16,314 nt of DNA, taken from positions 1-16,314 of the forward strand of contig CAMLGC010000060.1 in NCBI GenBank assembly GCA_946479505.1, written 5' to 3'. Origin of the DNA: an uncultured Sphingomonadaceae bacterium (GTDB lineage Bacteria > Pseudomonadota > Alphaproteobacteria > Sphingomonadales > Sphingomonadaceae). The notes below the pieces were generated by a model. That model did no database searches. It worked only from the letters and a program-made list of their open reading frames with translations, and was not told where the DNA came from. Of the stretch, positions 11,147 through 16,314 are shown one piece after another. Position numbers and translations under genes: made by a program. How positions within the stretch are numbered: the stretch's first letter is position 1; each line of letters opens with the position of its first letter.

Positions 11147-11167
11147 ATGCCGGAACAAGTCCGGCAT
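11147..11167. repeat. REP-like palindromic hairpin (right member, inverted)
   Basis: A perfect 8-bp stem ATGCCGGA/TCCGGCAT (11147-11154, 11160-11167) around ACAAG. Its reverse complement shares the core CCGG.C.TGTTCCGG with the hairpin at 11089-11109, with 15 of 21 positions identical by eye. The two therefore form an inverted, BIME-like pair separated by 37 bases. It is not followed by a T tract. Confidence 0.6.
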
Positions 11168-11186
11168 GATGTTGTTGCTCGCATGC

Positions 11187-11191
11187 AGGAG
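11187..11191 (+). promoter_or_regulatory. Ribosome binding site selecting the pncC start
   Basis: AGGAG, 6 nt before ATG 11198. It rules out the longer in-frame start at 11147, which falls inside the REP-like hairpin. Confidence 0.8.
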
Positions 11192-11197
11192 ACAGCG

Positions 11198-11707
11198 ATG
11201 GTCGAAACATTGGGCGCCATCATCCCCGATGATGTCGAACACCTCGCGCGCGACGTACTCAAGGCGGCGTGCGAGAAGGAGCTGTCGCTCGCGACTGCGG
11301 AGAGCTGCACCGGCGGGCTGCTGGCTTCGCTCCTCACCGATGTCGACGGGCTGAGCCACGTCTTCGAACGCGGCTTCGTTACCTACAGCAAGGAGGCCAA
11401 ATGCGAATTGCTCGGCCTTTCGCACGCCGAGCTCGACCGCTGCGGCGCGGTGAGCCGCGAGACGGCAGTGGCGATGGTCCAGGGCGCGCTCGCGGGCTCG
11501 CACGCCGATGTGGCGGTGTCGATCACGGGCTATGCCGGCCCGGCGGGGCCAGGCCGCGAGCCCGGCCTCGTCCATTTCGGCTGCGCGCGGAAGGGCTGCG
11601 AGACGATGCACCGCGAGGAGCATTTCGGCGACGGCGGCCGCGGCGCGGTGCGCATCGCGAGCCTCAGGGTGGCGCTCGAAATGCTCGCGAAGGCGATCGA
11701 CGGCTAG
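11198..11707 (+). CDS. pncC: Nicotinamide-nucleotide amidase, CinA C-terminal domain family
   Basis: Deamidates nicotinamide mononucleotide to nicotinic acid mononucleotide, recycling the product of bacterial DNA ligase into NAD; cytosolic. 169 aa, the normal size of a stand-alone CinA-C protein, without the MoaB-like N-terminal domain of full CinA. Motifs: LATAESCTGGLLASLLTDVDGLS (31-53) with the conserved Ser36, VTYSKEAK (61-68) with conserved Tyr and Lys, AVSRETAVAM (84-93), and ITGYAGPAGP (109-118), a variant of the usual GxAGPGG loop. ATG 11198 follows AGGAG with a 6-nt spacer. It is separated from purD by the REP pair and convergent with nrdR. The family is confident; enzymatic activity is inferred from it. 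Confidence 0.93.
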   Translation: MVETLGAIIPDDVEHLARDVLKAACEKELSLATAESCTGGLLASLLTDVDGLSHVFERGFVTYSKEAKCELLGLSHAELDRCGAVSRETAVAMVQGALAGSHADVAVSITGYAGPAGPGREPGLVHFGCARKGCETMHREEHFGDGGRGAVRIASLRVALEMLAKAIDG

Positions 11708-11944
11708 TCCCTCCTCCTTTAGGCGTTGCCCACACGCTCGAATGAACCCGCGGACATTTTCCGCCTTTGTTCTCTTTAGCTGTTCTGCAGCCGGCATCCG
11801 CGCCATGCTCCGCATCGCCCTTCGATCGGTCGATCTCGTGCGCGTCGGCAGCTTTGCCGGCCGATCGGCGCTGCGCGCAAAGGCGCTGTGTCTGGGAGAG
11901 TGAATTCGGGGACGTAGCGTCAAGCGCCTCCAGGCGCGATGAAG
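11708..11944. other. Intergenic region between convergent pncC and nrdR, with nested hairpins
   Basis: About 240 bases without a convincing gene. A 53-codon plus-strand frame from ATG 11742 has no Shine-Dalgarno. There are nested inverted repeats: an outer CGATCGG/CCGATCG (11823-11829, 11861-11867) encloses CGGCA/TGCCG with a 4-nt loop (11846-11850, 11855-11859). A further GCGCCT/AGGCGC hairpin (11924-11937) sits just after the nrdR stop. Read leftwards this has almost no T tail, so it is at best a weak nrdR terminator. Confidence 0.5.
11750..11772 (+). terminator. Possible weak terminator downstream of pncC
   Basis: A short stem GCGGA/TCCGC (11750-11754, 11760-11764) followed by the T-rich CTTTGTTCTCTTT. 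The stem is only 5 bp, so termination would be weak. The position, 43 bases after the pncC stop, is right. Confidence 0.35.
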
Positions 11945-12406
11945 TTATCCCTTCCCGACCTCGCTGACATTGCCGGCGAATTCCTCGAAATCCTTAGCCT
12001 CGCGAAAGTCCTTGTAGACGCTCGCGAAGCGGATGTAGGCGACCGAATCCAAGCCCTTGAGGCCTTCCATCACCAATTCGCCGATGCGCTGCGAGGGGAT
12101 TTCGGTGTCGCCGAGCGTCTCCAACTGGCGCTGGATTCCCGAGACGAGCTTCTCGATCTGCACCGCGCCGATCGGGCGCTTGCGGCACGCGGTCGAGACC
12201 GAGCGGACGAGCTTGTCGCGCTCGAACGGCTCGCGCCGGTCGTCGGTCTTGAGCACGACGAGGTCGCGGAGCTGGATGCGCTCGAAGGTGGTGAAGCGCG
12301 CCGCGCACGCCTCGCACTGGCGCCGCCGCCGGATCGCCGCCCCGTCCTCCGTAGGGCGGCTGTCCTTCACCTGGCTCGCCTCATGGCCGCAAAAGGGGCA
12401 GCGCAT
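11945..12406 (-). CDS. nrdR: Transcriptional repressor NrdR
   Basis: Zinc-ribbon/ATP-cone repressor that senses (d)ATP and binds NrdR boxes ahead of ribonucleotide reductase genes. 153 aa, standard length. The zinc ribbon at 1-40 uses Cys3, Cys6, Cys31 and Cys34 (MRCPFCGH, then [17 protein letters not shown]). The ATP-cone runs about 49-139, with [23 protein letters not shown] and [11 protein letters not shown]. The frame is open upstream, but the family start MRCPFC fixes ATG 12406, with CAGGA about 9 nt before it. It follows glyA after 43 bases on the same strand, the usual alphaproteobacterial neighbourhood. No nrd gene is in the window. Confidence 0.97.
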   Translation of the reverse strand: MRCPFCGHEASQVKDSRPTEDGAAIRRRRQCEACAARFTTFERIQLRDLVVLKTDDRREPFERDKLVRSVSTACRKRPIGAVQIEKLVSGIQRQLETLGDTEIPSQRIGELVMEGLKGLDSVAYIRFASVYKDFREAKDFEEFAGNVSEVGKG

Positions 12407-12449
12407 TATTATGCGTCCTGCCGGACGAGCGGCACGTGAGCGCCGCAAA

Positions 12450-13757
12450 TCACTCATAGATCGGGAAACGCTCGCACAGCGCGCGGACACGCTCGCGGAC
12501 GTTGGCTTCGACCTGCGCGTCGCCTGCCTCACCGCTCTTGGCGAGCCCATCGAGGACGTCGGCGACCATGTTGCCGATCTCGCGGAACTCGCCCGTGCCG
12601 AAGCCGCGCGTCGTGCCCGCGGGGCTGCCGACGCGGATGCCGCTGGTCTTGACCGGGGGCAGCGGATCGTTGGGGATGCCGTTCTTGTTGCAGGTGATCG
12701 CGGAGCGCTCGAGCGCTTCGTCGGCATCCCTGCCGGTGACGCCCAGCGGCGTCAGATCGACCAGCGCGAGGTGCGTATCGGTGCCGCCCGAGACGAGGTT
12801 CGCGCCGCGCTCCTTCAAGGTCCCTGCGAGCACCTTGGCGTTTTCGACCACGGCGGCGATGTAGCTCTTGTAGGAGGGCTGGAGCGCCTCGCCGAATGCG
12901 ACCGCCTTGGCCGCGATGACGTGCATCAGCGGCCCGCCCTGCAGCCCCGGGAACACCGCCGAGTTGATCTTCTTGGCGATGGCCTCGTCATCGGTGAGCA
13001 CCATGCCGCCGCGCGGCCCGCGCAGCGTCTTGTGGGTCGTCGTGGTCACGACATGCGCGTGGCCGAAGGGCGTCGGATGATGGGCGCTCGCGACCAACCC
13101 GGCGAAATGCGCCATGTCGACCATGAACAGCGCGCCGACCTCGTCGGCGATGGCGCGGAAGCGCGCAAAATCGATGATCCGCGGATAGGCTGAACCGCCC
13201 GCGATGATGAGCTTGGGGCGATGCTCCTTCGCCAGCCGCTCGACCTGGTCGAAGTCGATCAGGTGCGTGTCGGGATCGACGCCGTAGGGCACCGCGTTGA
13301 ACCACTTGCCGCTCATGGCGGCCTTGGCGCCGTGCGTCAGGTGGCCGCCCGCATCGAGGCTGAGGCCCATGATCGTATCGCCGGGCTTGGTCAGCGCGAG
13401 CATGACCGCGCCGTTCGCCTGCGCGCCCGAATGCGGCTGGACGTTGGCGAAACCGACCCCGAAGAGCTCCTTCGCGCGCTCGATTGCGAGCTGCTCAACC
13501 TCGTCCGAGGGCGCACAGCCCTGATAATAGCGCTTGCCCGGATAGCCTTCGGCGTATTTGTTGGTGAAGACCGAGCCCTGCGCCTCGAGCACCGCCTTCG
13601 AGACGATGTTCTCGCTCGCGATCAGTTCGATCTGGTGACGCTCGCGCTCGAGCTCGTGGCGCACACCCGCGAACACCGCGGGGTCCACGTCGGCGAGGCC
13701 GCGGGTGAAGAAGCCATCGGGTTGGACGGCGGCGAGATCGCTCGGATGGGTGCTCAT
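12450..13757 (-). CDS. glyA: Serine hydroxymethyltransferase
   Basis: PLP enzyme interconverting serine plus tetrahydrofolate with glycine plus 5,10-methylene-THF; cytosolic. 435 aa, slightly longer than E. coli GlyA because of an N-terminal leader of about 20 residues. Motifs: [10 protein letters not shown] (44-53), [15 protein letters not shown] (66-80), HSGAQAN (109-115), and the PLP-lysine segment [16 protein letters not shown] with Lys243. C-terminal [14 protein letters not shown] is also typical. The ATG overlaps the rpiB stop (ATGA), so the two are translationally coupled, and nrdR follows 43 bases on. It supplies glycine that HemA (same cluster) and PurD (2.7 kb away) consume. Confidence 0.98.
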   Translation of the reverse strand: MSTHPSDLAAVQPDGFFTRGLADVDPAVFAGVRHELERERHQIELIASENIVSKAVLEAQGSVFTNKYAEGYPGKRYYQGCAPSDEVEQLAIERAKELFGVGFANVQPHSGAQANGAVMLALTKPGDTIMGLSLDAGGHLTHGAKAAMSGKWFNAVPYGVDPDTHLIDFDQVERLAKEHRPKLIIAGGSAYPRIIDFARFRAIADEVGALFMVDMAHFAGLVASAHHPTPFGHAHVVTTTTHKTLRGPRGGMVLTDDEAIAKKINSAVFPGLQGGPLMHVIAAKAVAFGEALQPSYKSYIAAVVENAKVLAGTLKERGANLVSGGTDTHLALVDLTPLGVTGRDADEALERSAITCNKNGIPNDPLPPVKTSGIRVGSPAGTTRGFGTGEFREIGNMVADVLDGLAKSGEAGDAQVEANVRERVRALCERFPIYE

Positions 13758-14203
13758 ACGGATTCCTTGGTGGGCGCGGGGGCGCCGAGCTTGTCGACGC
13801 GGGCGCGGTGGCGGCCGCCGCCGAAATCGGTGGCGAGGAAGCGGGTGATGCAGGCGCGCGCCATCTCCTCGCCGATCAGGCGGGCGCCCAGTGCGATCAC
13901 GTTGGCGTCGTTATGCTCGCGCGCGAGCGCGGCCGAGAGCGGCTCATTGACGAGCGCACAGCGGCAGGCCGGGTTGCGGTTGGCCGCGATCGAGATGCCG
14001 ATGCCCGAGCCGCACAAGGCGATGCCGCGCTCGGCCTCGCCCGCCGCGATCGCTTCGGCGAGGCGAGTGCCGTAATCGGGATAGTCGACGCTGGCGGGCC
14101 CGTGCGTGCCGAGATCGACCACGTCGTGGCTCTCGCGCAGCCACGAAACGAGCACTTCCTTGAGCGCGAAAGCGGCATGATCGGACGCGATGGCGATGCG
14201 CAT
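13754..14203 (-). CDS. rpiB: Ribose-5-phosphate isomerase B
   Basis: Interconverts ribose 5-phosphate and ribulose 5-phosphate in the pentose phosphate pathway; LacA/RpiB family. 149 aa, typical. Motifs: [14 protein letters not shown] (3-16) with the phosphate-binding Asp8-His9, [13 protein letters not shown], the active-site [13 protein letters not shown] (64-76) with Cys64, [14 protein letters not shown] (95-108) and the C-terminal phosphate-contacting [12 protein letters not shown] 14203 has AAAGG about 8 nt upstream. Its stop overlaps the glyA ATG by 4 bases. It lies 98 bases after hemA on the same strand. The distinction from LacA/LacB subunits rests on context and overall fit. Confidence 0.95.
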   Translation of the reverse strand: MRIAIASDHAAFALKEVLVSWLRESHDVVDLGTHGPASVDYPDYGTRLAEAIAAGEAERGIALCGSGIGISIAANRNPACRCALVNEPLSAALAREHNDANVIALGARLIGEEMARACITRFLATDFGGGRHRARVDKLGAPAPTKESV

Positions 14204-14301
14204 GGCGGCGCCTTTCGGTTGCGGGGACGGGCGCTCTTTAGGCGAGCATGAGCCCGAATGCCACCATGGAAGTGCGGGGATCGCCGCTTCGGAAATACCG
14301 C

Positions 14302-15543
14302 TCAGGCGGCGGCGCGCAGCTCGAGTCGATCCCAGATCTCGACGAGCGCCTGGGTGAGCTCGCGCATCATCGCCTCGTCGTGCGTCGGGCCGGGCGTGAA
14401 GCGCAGCCGCTCGGTGCCGCGCGGTACCGTGGGGTAGTTGATCGGCTGGACGTACACGCCGTATTCGGCGAGCAGGACGTCGCTGATCTTCTTGGCCTTG
14501 ACCGGATCGCCGACCATCAGCGGCACGATATGCGTATCACCGGGAAGCACCGGCAGCCCCGCCTCGCACATCATCGCCTTGAGCGCCGCGGCCGATTGCT
14601 GCTGCGCCTCGCGCTCAACGGGCGATTGCTTGAGATGCTTCACGCTCGCGAGCGCACCGGCGACGAGCACCGGCGACAGCGAGGTGGTGAAGATGAAGCC
14701 CGGCGCGTAGCTGCGGATCACGTCGATTACCGTCCGGTCGGCGGCGATATAGCCGCCCATCACGCCGAACGCCTTTCCCAGCGTGCCCTCGATCACGGTG
14801 ATGCGGTGCGCCTGCTCGTCGCGCTCCGAAATGCCGCCGCCGCGCGCGCCGTACATGCCGACCGCATGGACCTCGTCGAGATAGGTGAGCGCGTTGTATC
14901 TGTCGGCAAGGTCGCAGATCGCGGCGACCGGCGCGATGTCGCCGTCCATCGAATAGACGCTTTCGAACGCGATCAGCTTGGGCGCGGCGGGATCGGCCTC
15001 TGCAAGCAGGTGCTCGAGATGCGCGACGTCGTTGTGGCGGAAGATGCGCTTCTCGCAGCCCGAATGGCGGATGCCCGCGATCATCGAGGCGTGGTTGCTC
15101 TCGTCGGAGAAGATGACGATACCGGGGAAGAGCTTGGCGAGCGTCGACAGCGTCGCCTCGTTCGAGACGTAGCCCGAGGTGAAGAGAAGCGCAGCCTGCT
15201 TGCCGTGAAGATCGGCGAGCTCGGCCTCGAGATCGATGTGATAGTGCGTGTTGCCGCCGATGTTGCGCGTGCCGCCCGAGCCGGCGCCGACATCGTGGAG
15301 CGCCTCCTCCATCGCCGCGACCACCTTGGGGTGCTGGCCCATCGAGAGATAGTCGTTCGAGCACCACACGGTGATCGGCTTGGGGCCGTTATGCCCGGCA
15401 AAGCAGCGCGCGTTGGGGAAGGCGCCCTTGTTGCGCAGGATGTCGATGAAGACGCGGTAGCGTCCCTCCGCGTGCAGCCGGTCGATCGCCTGCGAAAAGA
15501 CGCGCGAATAATCGACGACGAGCGGGTCCGACTCCTGGGTCAT
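14302..15543 (-). CDS. hemA: 5-aminolevulinate synthase (C4/Shemin pathway)
   Basis: Condenses glycine with succinyl-CoA to 5-aminolevulinate, the first committed tetrapyrrole step in alphaproteobacteria; a cytosolic PLP homodimer. 413 aa from ATG 15543. Motifs: [15 protein letters not shown] near the N-terminus, [13 protein letters not shown] (60-72), [17 protein letters not shown] (86-102), DESNHASMI (147-155), SVYSMDGD (195-202), [12 protein letters not shown] (221-232), and the PLP lysine in [14 protein letters not shown] (Lys257). The SMDGD segment and full length favour ALAS over KBL/BioF relatives. ATG 15543 is chosen because AGGGGGCGGG lies directly upstream (15546-15555); an in-frame ATG at 15597 has no such site. 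Divergent from the small gene at 15724. rpiB follows after 98 bases. Confidence 0.97.
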   Translation of the reverse strand: MTQESDPLVVDYSRVFSQAIDRLHAEGRYRVFIDILRNKGAFPNARCFAGHNGPKPITVWCSNDYLSMGQHPKVVAAMEEALHDVGAGSGGTRNIGGNTHYHIDLEAELADLHGKQAALLFTSGYVSNEATLSTLAKLFPGIVIFSDESNHASMIAGIRHSGCEKRIFRHNDVAHLEHLLAEADPAAPKLIAFESVYSMDGDIAPVAAICDLADRYNALTYLDEVHAVGMYGARGGGISERDEQAHRITVIEGTLGKAFGVMGGYIAADRTVIDVIRSYAPGFIFTTSLSPVLVAGALASVKHLKQSPVEREAQQQSAAALKAMMCEAGLPVLPGDTHIVPLMVGDPVKAKKISDVLLAEYGVYVQPINYPTVPRGTERLRFTPGPTHDEAMMRELTQALVEIWDRLELRAAA

Positions 15544-15545
15544 AT

Positions 15546-15555
15546 CCCGCCCCCT
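15546..15555 (-). promoter_or_regulatory. Ribosome binding site selecting the hemA start
   Basis: AGGGGGCGGG on the minus strand immediately before ATG 15543 (AGGGGG core, 6-nt spacer). It decides for this ATG over the one 54 bases upstream. Confidence 0.75.
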
Positions 15556-15626
15556 ACCGCCAAAGCAGCCCGAATTCCAGTGGATGGGCGCGGGCATGGA
15601 CGATTTGACCAGGTTGCGCGCGTGCG

Positions 15627-15655
15627 ATGACCGTTCGGCCGCGATTTGCTATAGC
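15627..15655 (+). promoter_or_regulatory. Possible sigma70-type promoter for the small gene at 15724
   Basis: ATGACC (15627-15632) and TATAGC (15650-15655) with a 17-base spacer, each matching 4 of 6 consensus bases. The -10 is part of the palindrome GCTATAGC (15648-15655), so it could also serve leftward towards hemA, although no good -35 was found there. Predicted transcript start near 15662. Confidence 0.35.
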
Positions 15656-15660
15656 CGGAC

Positions 15661-15689
15661 GCCACGACTCCGAAAGGGCGAGTCGCGGC
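15661..15689 (+). other. Leader hairpin ahead of the small gene
   Basis: CGACTC/GAGTCG (15665-15670, 15680-15685) extended by GCC/GGC (15661-15663, 15687-15689) across one A-C mismatch, with a 9-nt loop. It would form the very 5' end of a transcript starting near 15662. It is not followed by a T tract, so it is not an intrinsic terminator. Confidence 0.4.
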
Positions 15690-15711
15690 GCTGGGGGCGA
15701 CGCGCTCGGAT

Positions 15712-15718
15712 GGAGGAG
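15712..15718 (+). promoter_or_regulatory. Near-perfect Shine-Dalgarno of the small gene
   Basis: GGAGGAG with a 5-nt spacer to ATG 15724. It is among the strongest ribosome binding sites in the window and the main evidence that the short frame behind it is translated. Confidence 0.75.
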
Positions 15719-15723
15719 TAGCC

Positions 15724-15990
15724 ATGCAGACCATCGACCATCGTGCCTATTTTTCGCGCCGCGAGGTGCAGGAACGTCGCCTCGCCGACGCCGCGATCGA
15801 TTGCGCTGCGCGCCACGCACACCGTGTGATGGCGCGGCGTTATGCCGATCTCGCGCTCGCGCTTCCGGTTCAGAGCGACTCGATCATGGTGACCCCGCGC
15901 GCGGCGAGCGCGGGGGCGAGCGCATCGATCGAATCGTCGCGCCGGGTGAAGACGGCGATCCCGCTGCGCGATTCGGCCGGCCATTCCTGA
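15724..15990 (+). CDS. Small protein of unknown function, 88 aa
   Basis: Not assigned to a named family. The first 50 or so residues are soluble, charged and helix-prone (DHRAYFSRREVQERRL, then AARHAHRVMARRYADLALAL), reminiscent of the short acidic/basic helical proteins common in sphingomonads, where similar His-Arg-Tyr spacing recurs (recalled only). There is no signal peptide or membrane segment. From about residue 50 the frame runs antisense through the last 121 bases of murI. That tail is low-complexity (Ala/Ser-rich) and looks like read-on sequence, so the ancestral protein may be shorter. Evidence for the gene: GGAGGAG 5 nt before the ATG, a plausible promoter and a 180-base divergent intergenic region shared with hemA. 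Confidence 0.6.
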   Translation: MQTIDHRAYFSRREVQERRLADAAIDCAARHAHRVMARRYADLALALPVQSDSIMVTPRAASAGASASIESSRRVKTAIPLRDSAGHS

Positions 15991-16314
15991 CCTTCGGTGA
16001 GCGCGGCGATCCGCCGTGCGATTCCGTCCCCGCCGTCAATGAAGCGCACCGGATGCGGCACCGCGGCGGCAAGCTCTTCTTCGAGCAAGGGAAAGTGCGT
16101 GCAGGCGTTGACGACGACGTCGATCGCGTCGCCGCCGGGTTGATCGAACAGACCGTGAAGCGCCGTGCGGGTGCGTGCCGGATCGGCGCGCGCGCCGCGC
16201 AGCTTGGCCTCGGCGAGCTCGACCAGCGCTGCCGAGCCGTGGCGCAGCACAATGCAATCGGCGGCGAAGCGGGCTGCGAGATCGTCGACATAGGGCTGGC
16301 GCACGGTCGCCTCG
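15870..16314 (-). CDS. murI: Glutamate racemase (5' truncated by window edge)
   Basis: Interconverts L- and D-glutamate, supplying D-Glu for peptidoglycan; cytosolic, cofactor-independent, using two cysteines. Only the C-terminal half (about 148 residues of a usual 260-290) is in the window; the frame is open to the right edge and the GTG at 16304 is an internal valine. Motifs: EATVRQPYVDDLAARFAADC, then GSAALVELAEAKL, and the second catalytic cysteine in VVNACTHFPLLEEEL. The C-terminus GIAVFTRRDDSIDALAP shows the sugar/aspartate-racemase-like fold ending with MIESL. The first catalytic Cys and the N-terminal domain lie outside. Its 3' end is overlapped antisense by the small gene at 15724-15990. 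Confidence 0.9.
   Translation of the reverse strand, partial: EATVRQPYVDDLAARFAADCIVLRHGSAALVELAEAKLRGARADPARTRTALHGLFDQPGGDAIDVVVNACTHFPLLEEELAAAVPHPVRFIDGGDGIARRIAALTEGQEWPAESRSGIAVFTRRDDSIDALAPALAARGVTMIESL

Noticed and set aside
11147..11197. Longer pncC starting at ATG 11147
   Set aside because: That start lies in a REP-like hairpin; AGGAG at 11187-11191 points to ATG 11198.
11769..11785. GTTC...GTTC resembling the alphaproteobacterial LexA box
   Set aside because: The spacing is GTTC-N9-GTTC; the SOS box of this class needs N7, and no SOS gene follows.
11742..11903. A 53-codon plus-strand frame between pncC and nrdR
   Set aside because: No ribosome binding site before ATG 11742 or the internal ATG, and no recognisable sequence. 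Kept only as part of the intergenic description.
11141..11923. A 260-codon minus-strand frame over pncC and the following gap
   Set aside because: Mostly antisense to pncC; no Shine-Dalgarno and no family resemblance.
15544..15597. Longer hemA starting at ATG 15597
   Set aside because: The extra 18 residues do not look like ALAS, and the strong purine-rich site at 15546-15555 fits ATG 15543.
14248..15630. A 460-codon open frame on the plus strand over hemA
   Set aside because: Antisense to hemA throughout. Composition is Arg/Asp/Val-rich, typical of reverse-strand shadows.

Overview
The window is high-GC chromosomal DNA from an alphaproteobacterium, most likely of the Sphingomonadaceae. Four things point there: a C4-pathway 5-aminolevulinate synthase (hemA), the rpiB-glyA-nrdR order, a DUF2093 gene directly behind xseA, and a large Oar-like TonB-dependent receptor next to a TPR-sulfotransferase. 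No tRNA, rRNA, CRISPR array, transposase or phage gene was seen. Genes are tightly packed and both window edges cut genes.

Layout, left to right. (1) The 3' nine-tenths of clpB (+), whose last 13 bases overlap the end of a convergent TPR-sulfotransferase gene (-). (2) A 1017-residue TonB-dependent receptor (-) upstream of that sulfotransferase, with a near-textbook intrinsic terminator between them. (3) A gene-free stretch of about 300 bases holding the receptor leader and an 18-bp dyad. (4) A tightly coupled minus-strand operon xseA, DUF2093 gene, M23-peptidase lipoprotein. (5) purD (+), divergent from xseA; the two ATG start codons overlap on one CATG palindrome, so there is no intergenic DNA. 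(6) A pair of inverted REP-like hairpins, then pncC (+), then about 240 bases with hairpins but no convincing gene. (7) A minus-strand cluster hemA, rpiB, glyA, nrdR. (8) A small unknown plus-strand gene with a perfect Shine-Dalgarno, divergent from hemA and running 121 bases antisense into the 3' end of murI (-), which is cut by the right edge.

Most genes are housekeeping: protein disaggregation (ClpB), repair (ExoVII large subunit), purine synthesis (PurD), NAD salvage (PncC), tetrapyrrole synthesis (HemA), one-carbon metabolism (GlyA), pentose phosphates (RpiB), control of ribonucleotide reductase (NrdR), and cell wall (MurI, M23 peptidase). GlyA makes glycine, while HemA and PurD both consume it. 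The accessory-looking part is the receptor plus TPR-sulfotransferase pair at 2333-6998. This is the best candidate for an uncharacterised system, though the functional link is inferred. The remaining notable features are architectural: overlapping divergent starts, the REP pair, and the small antisense-overlapping gene.
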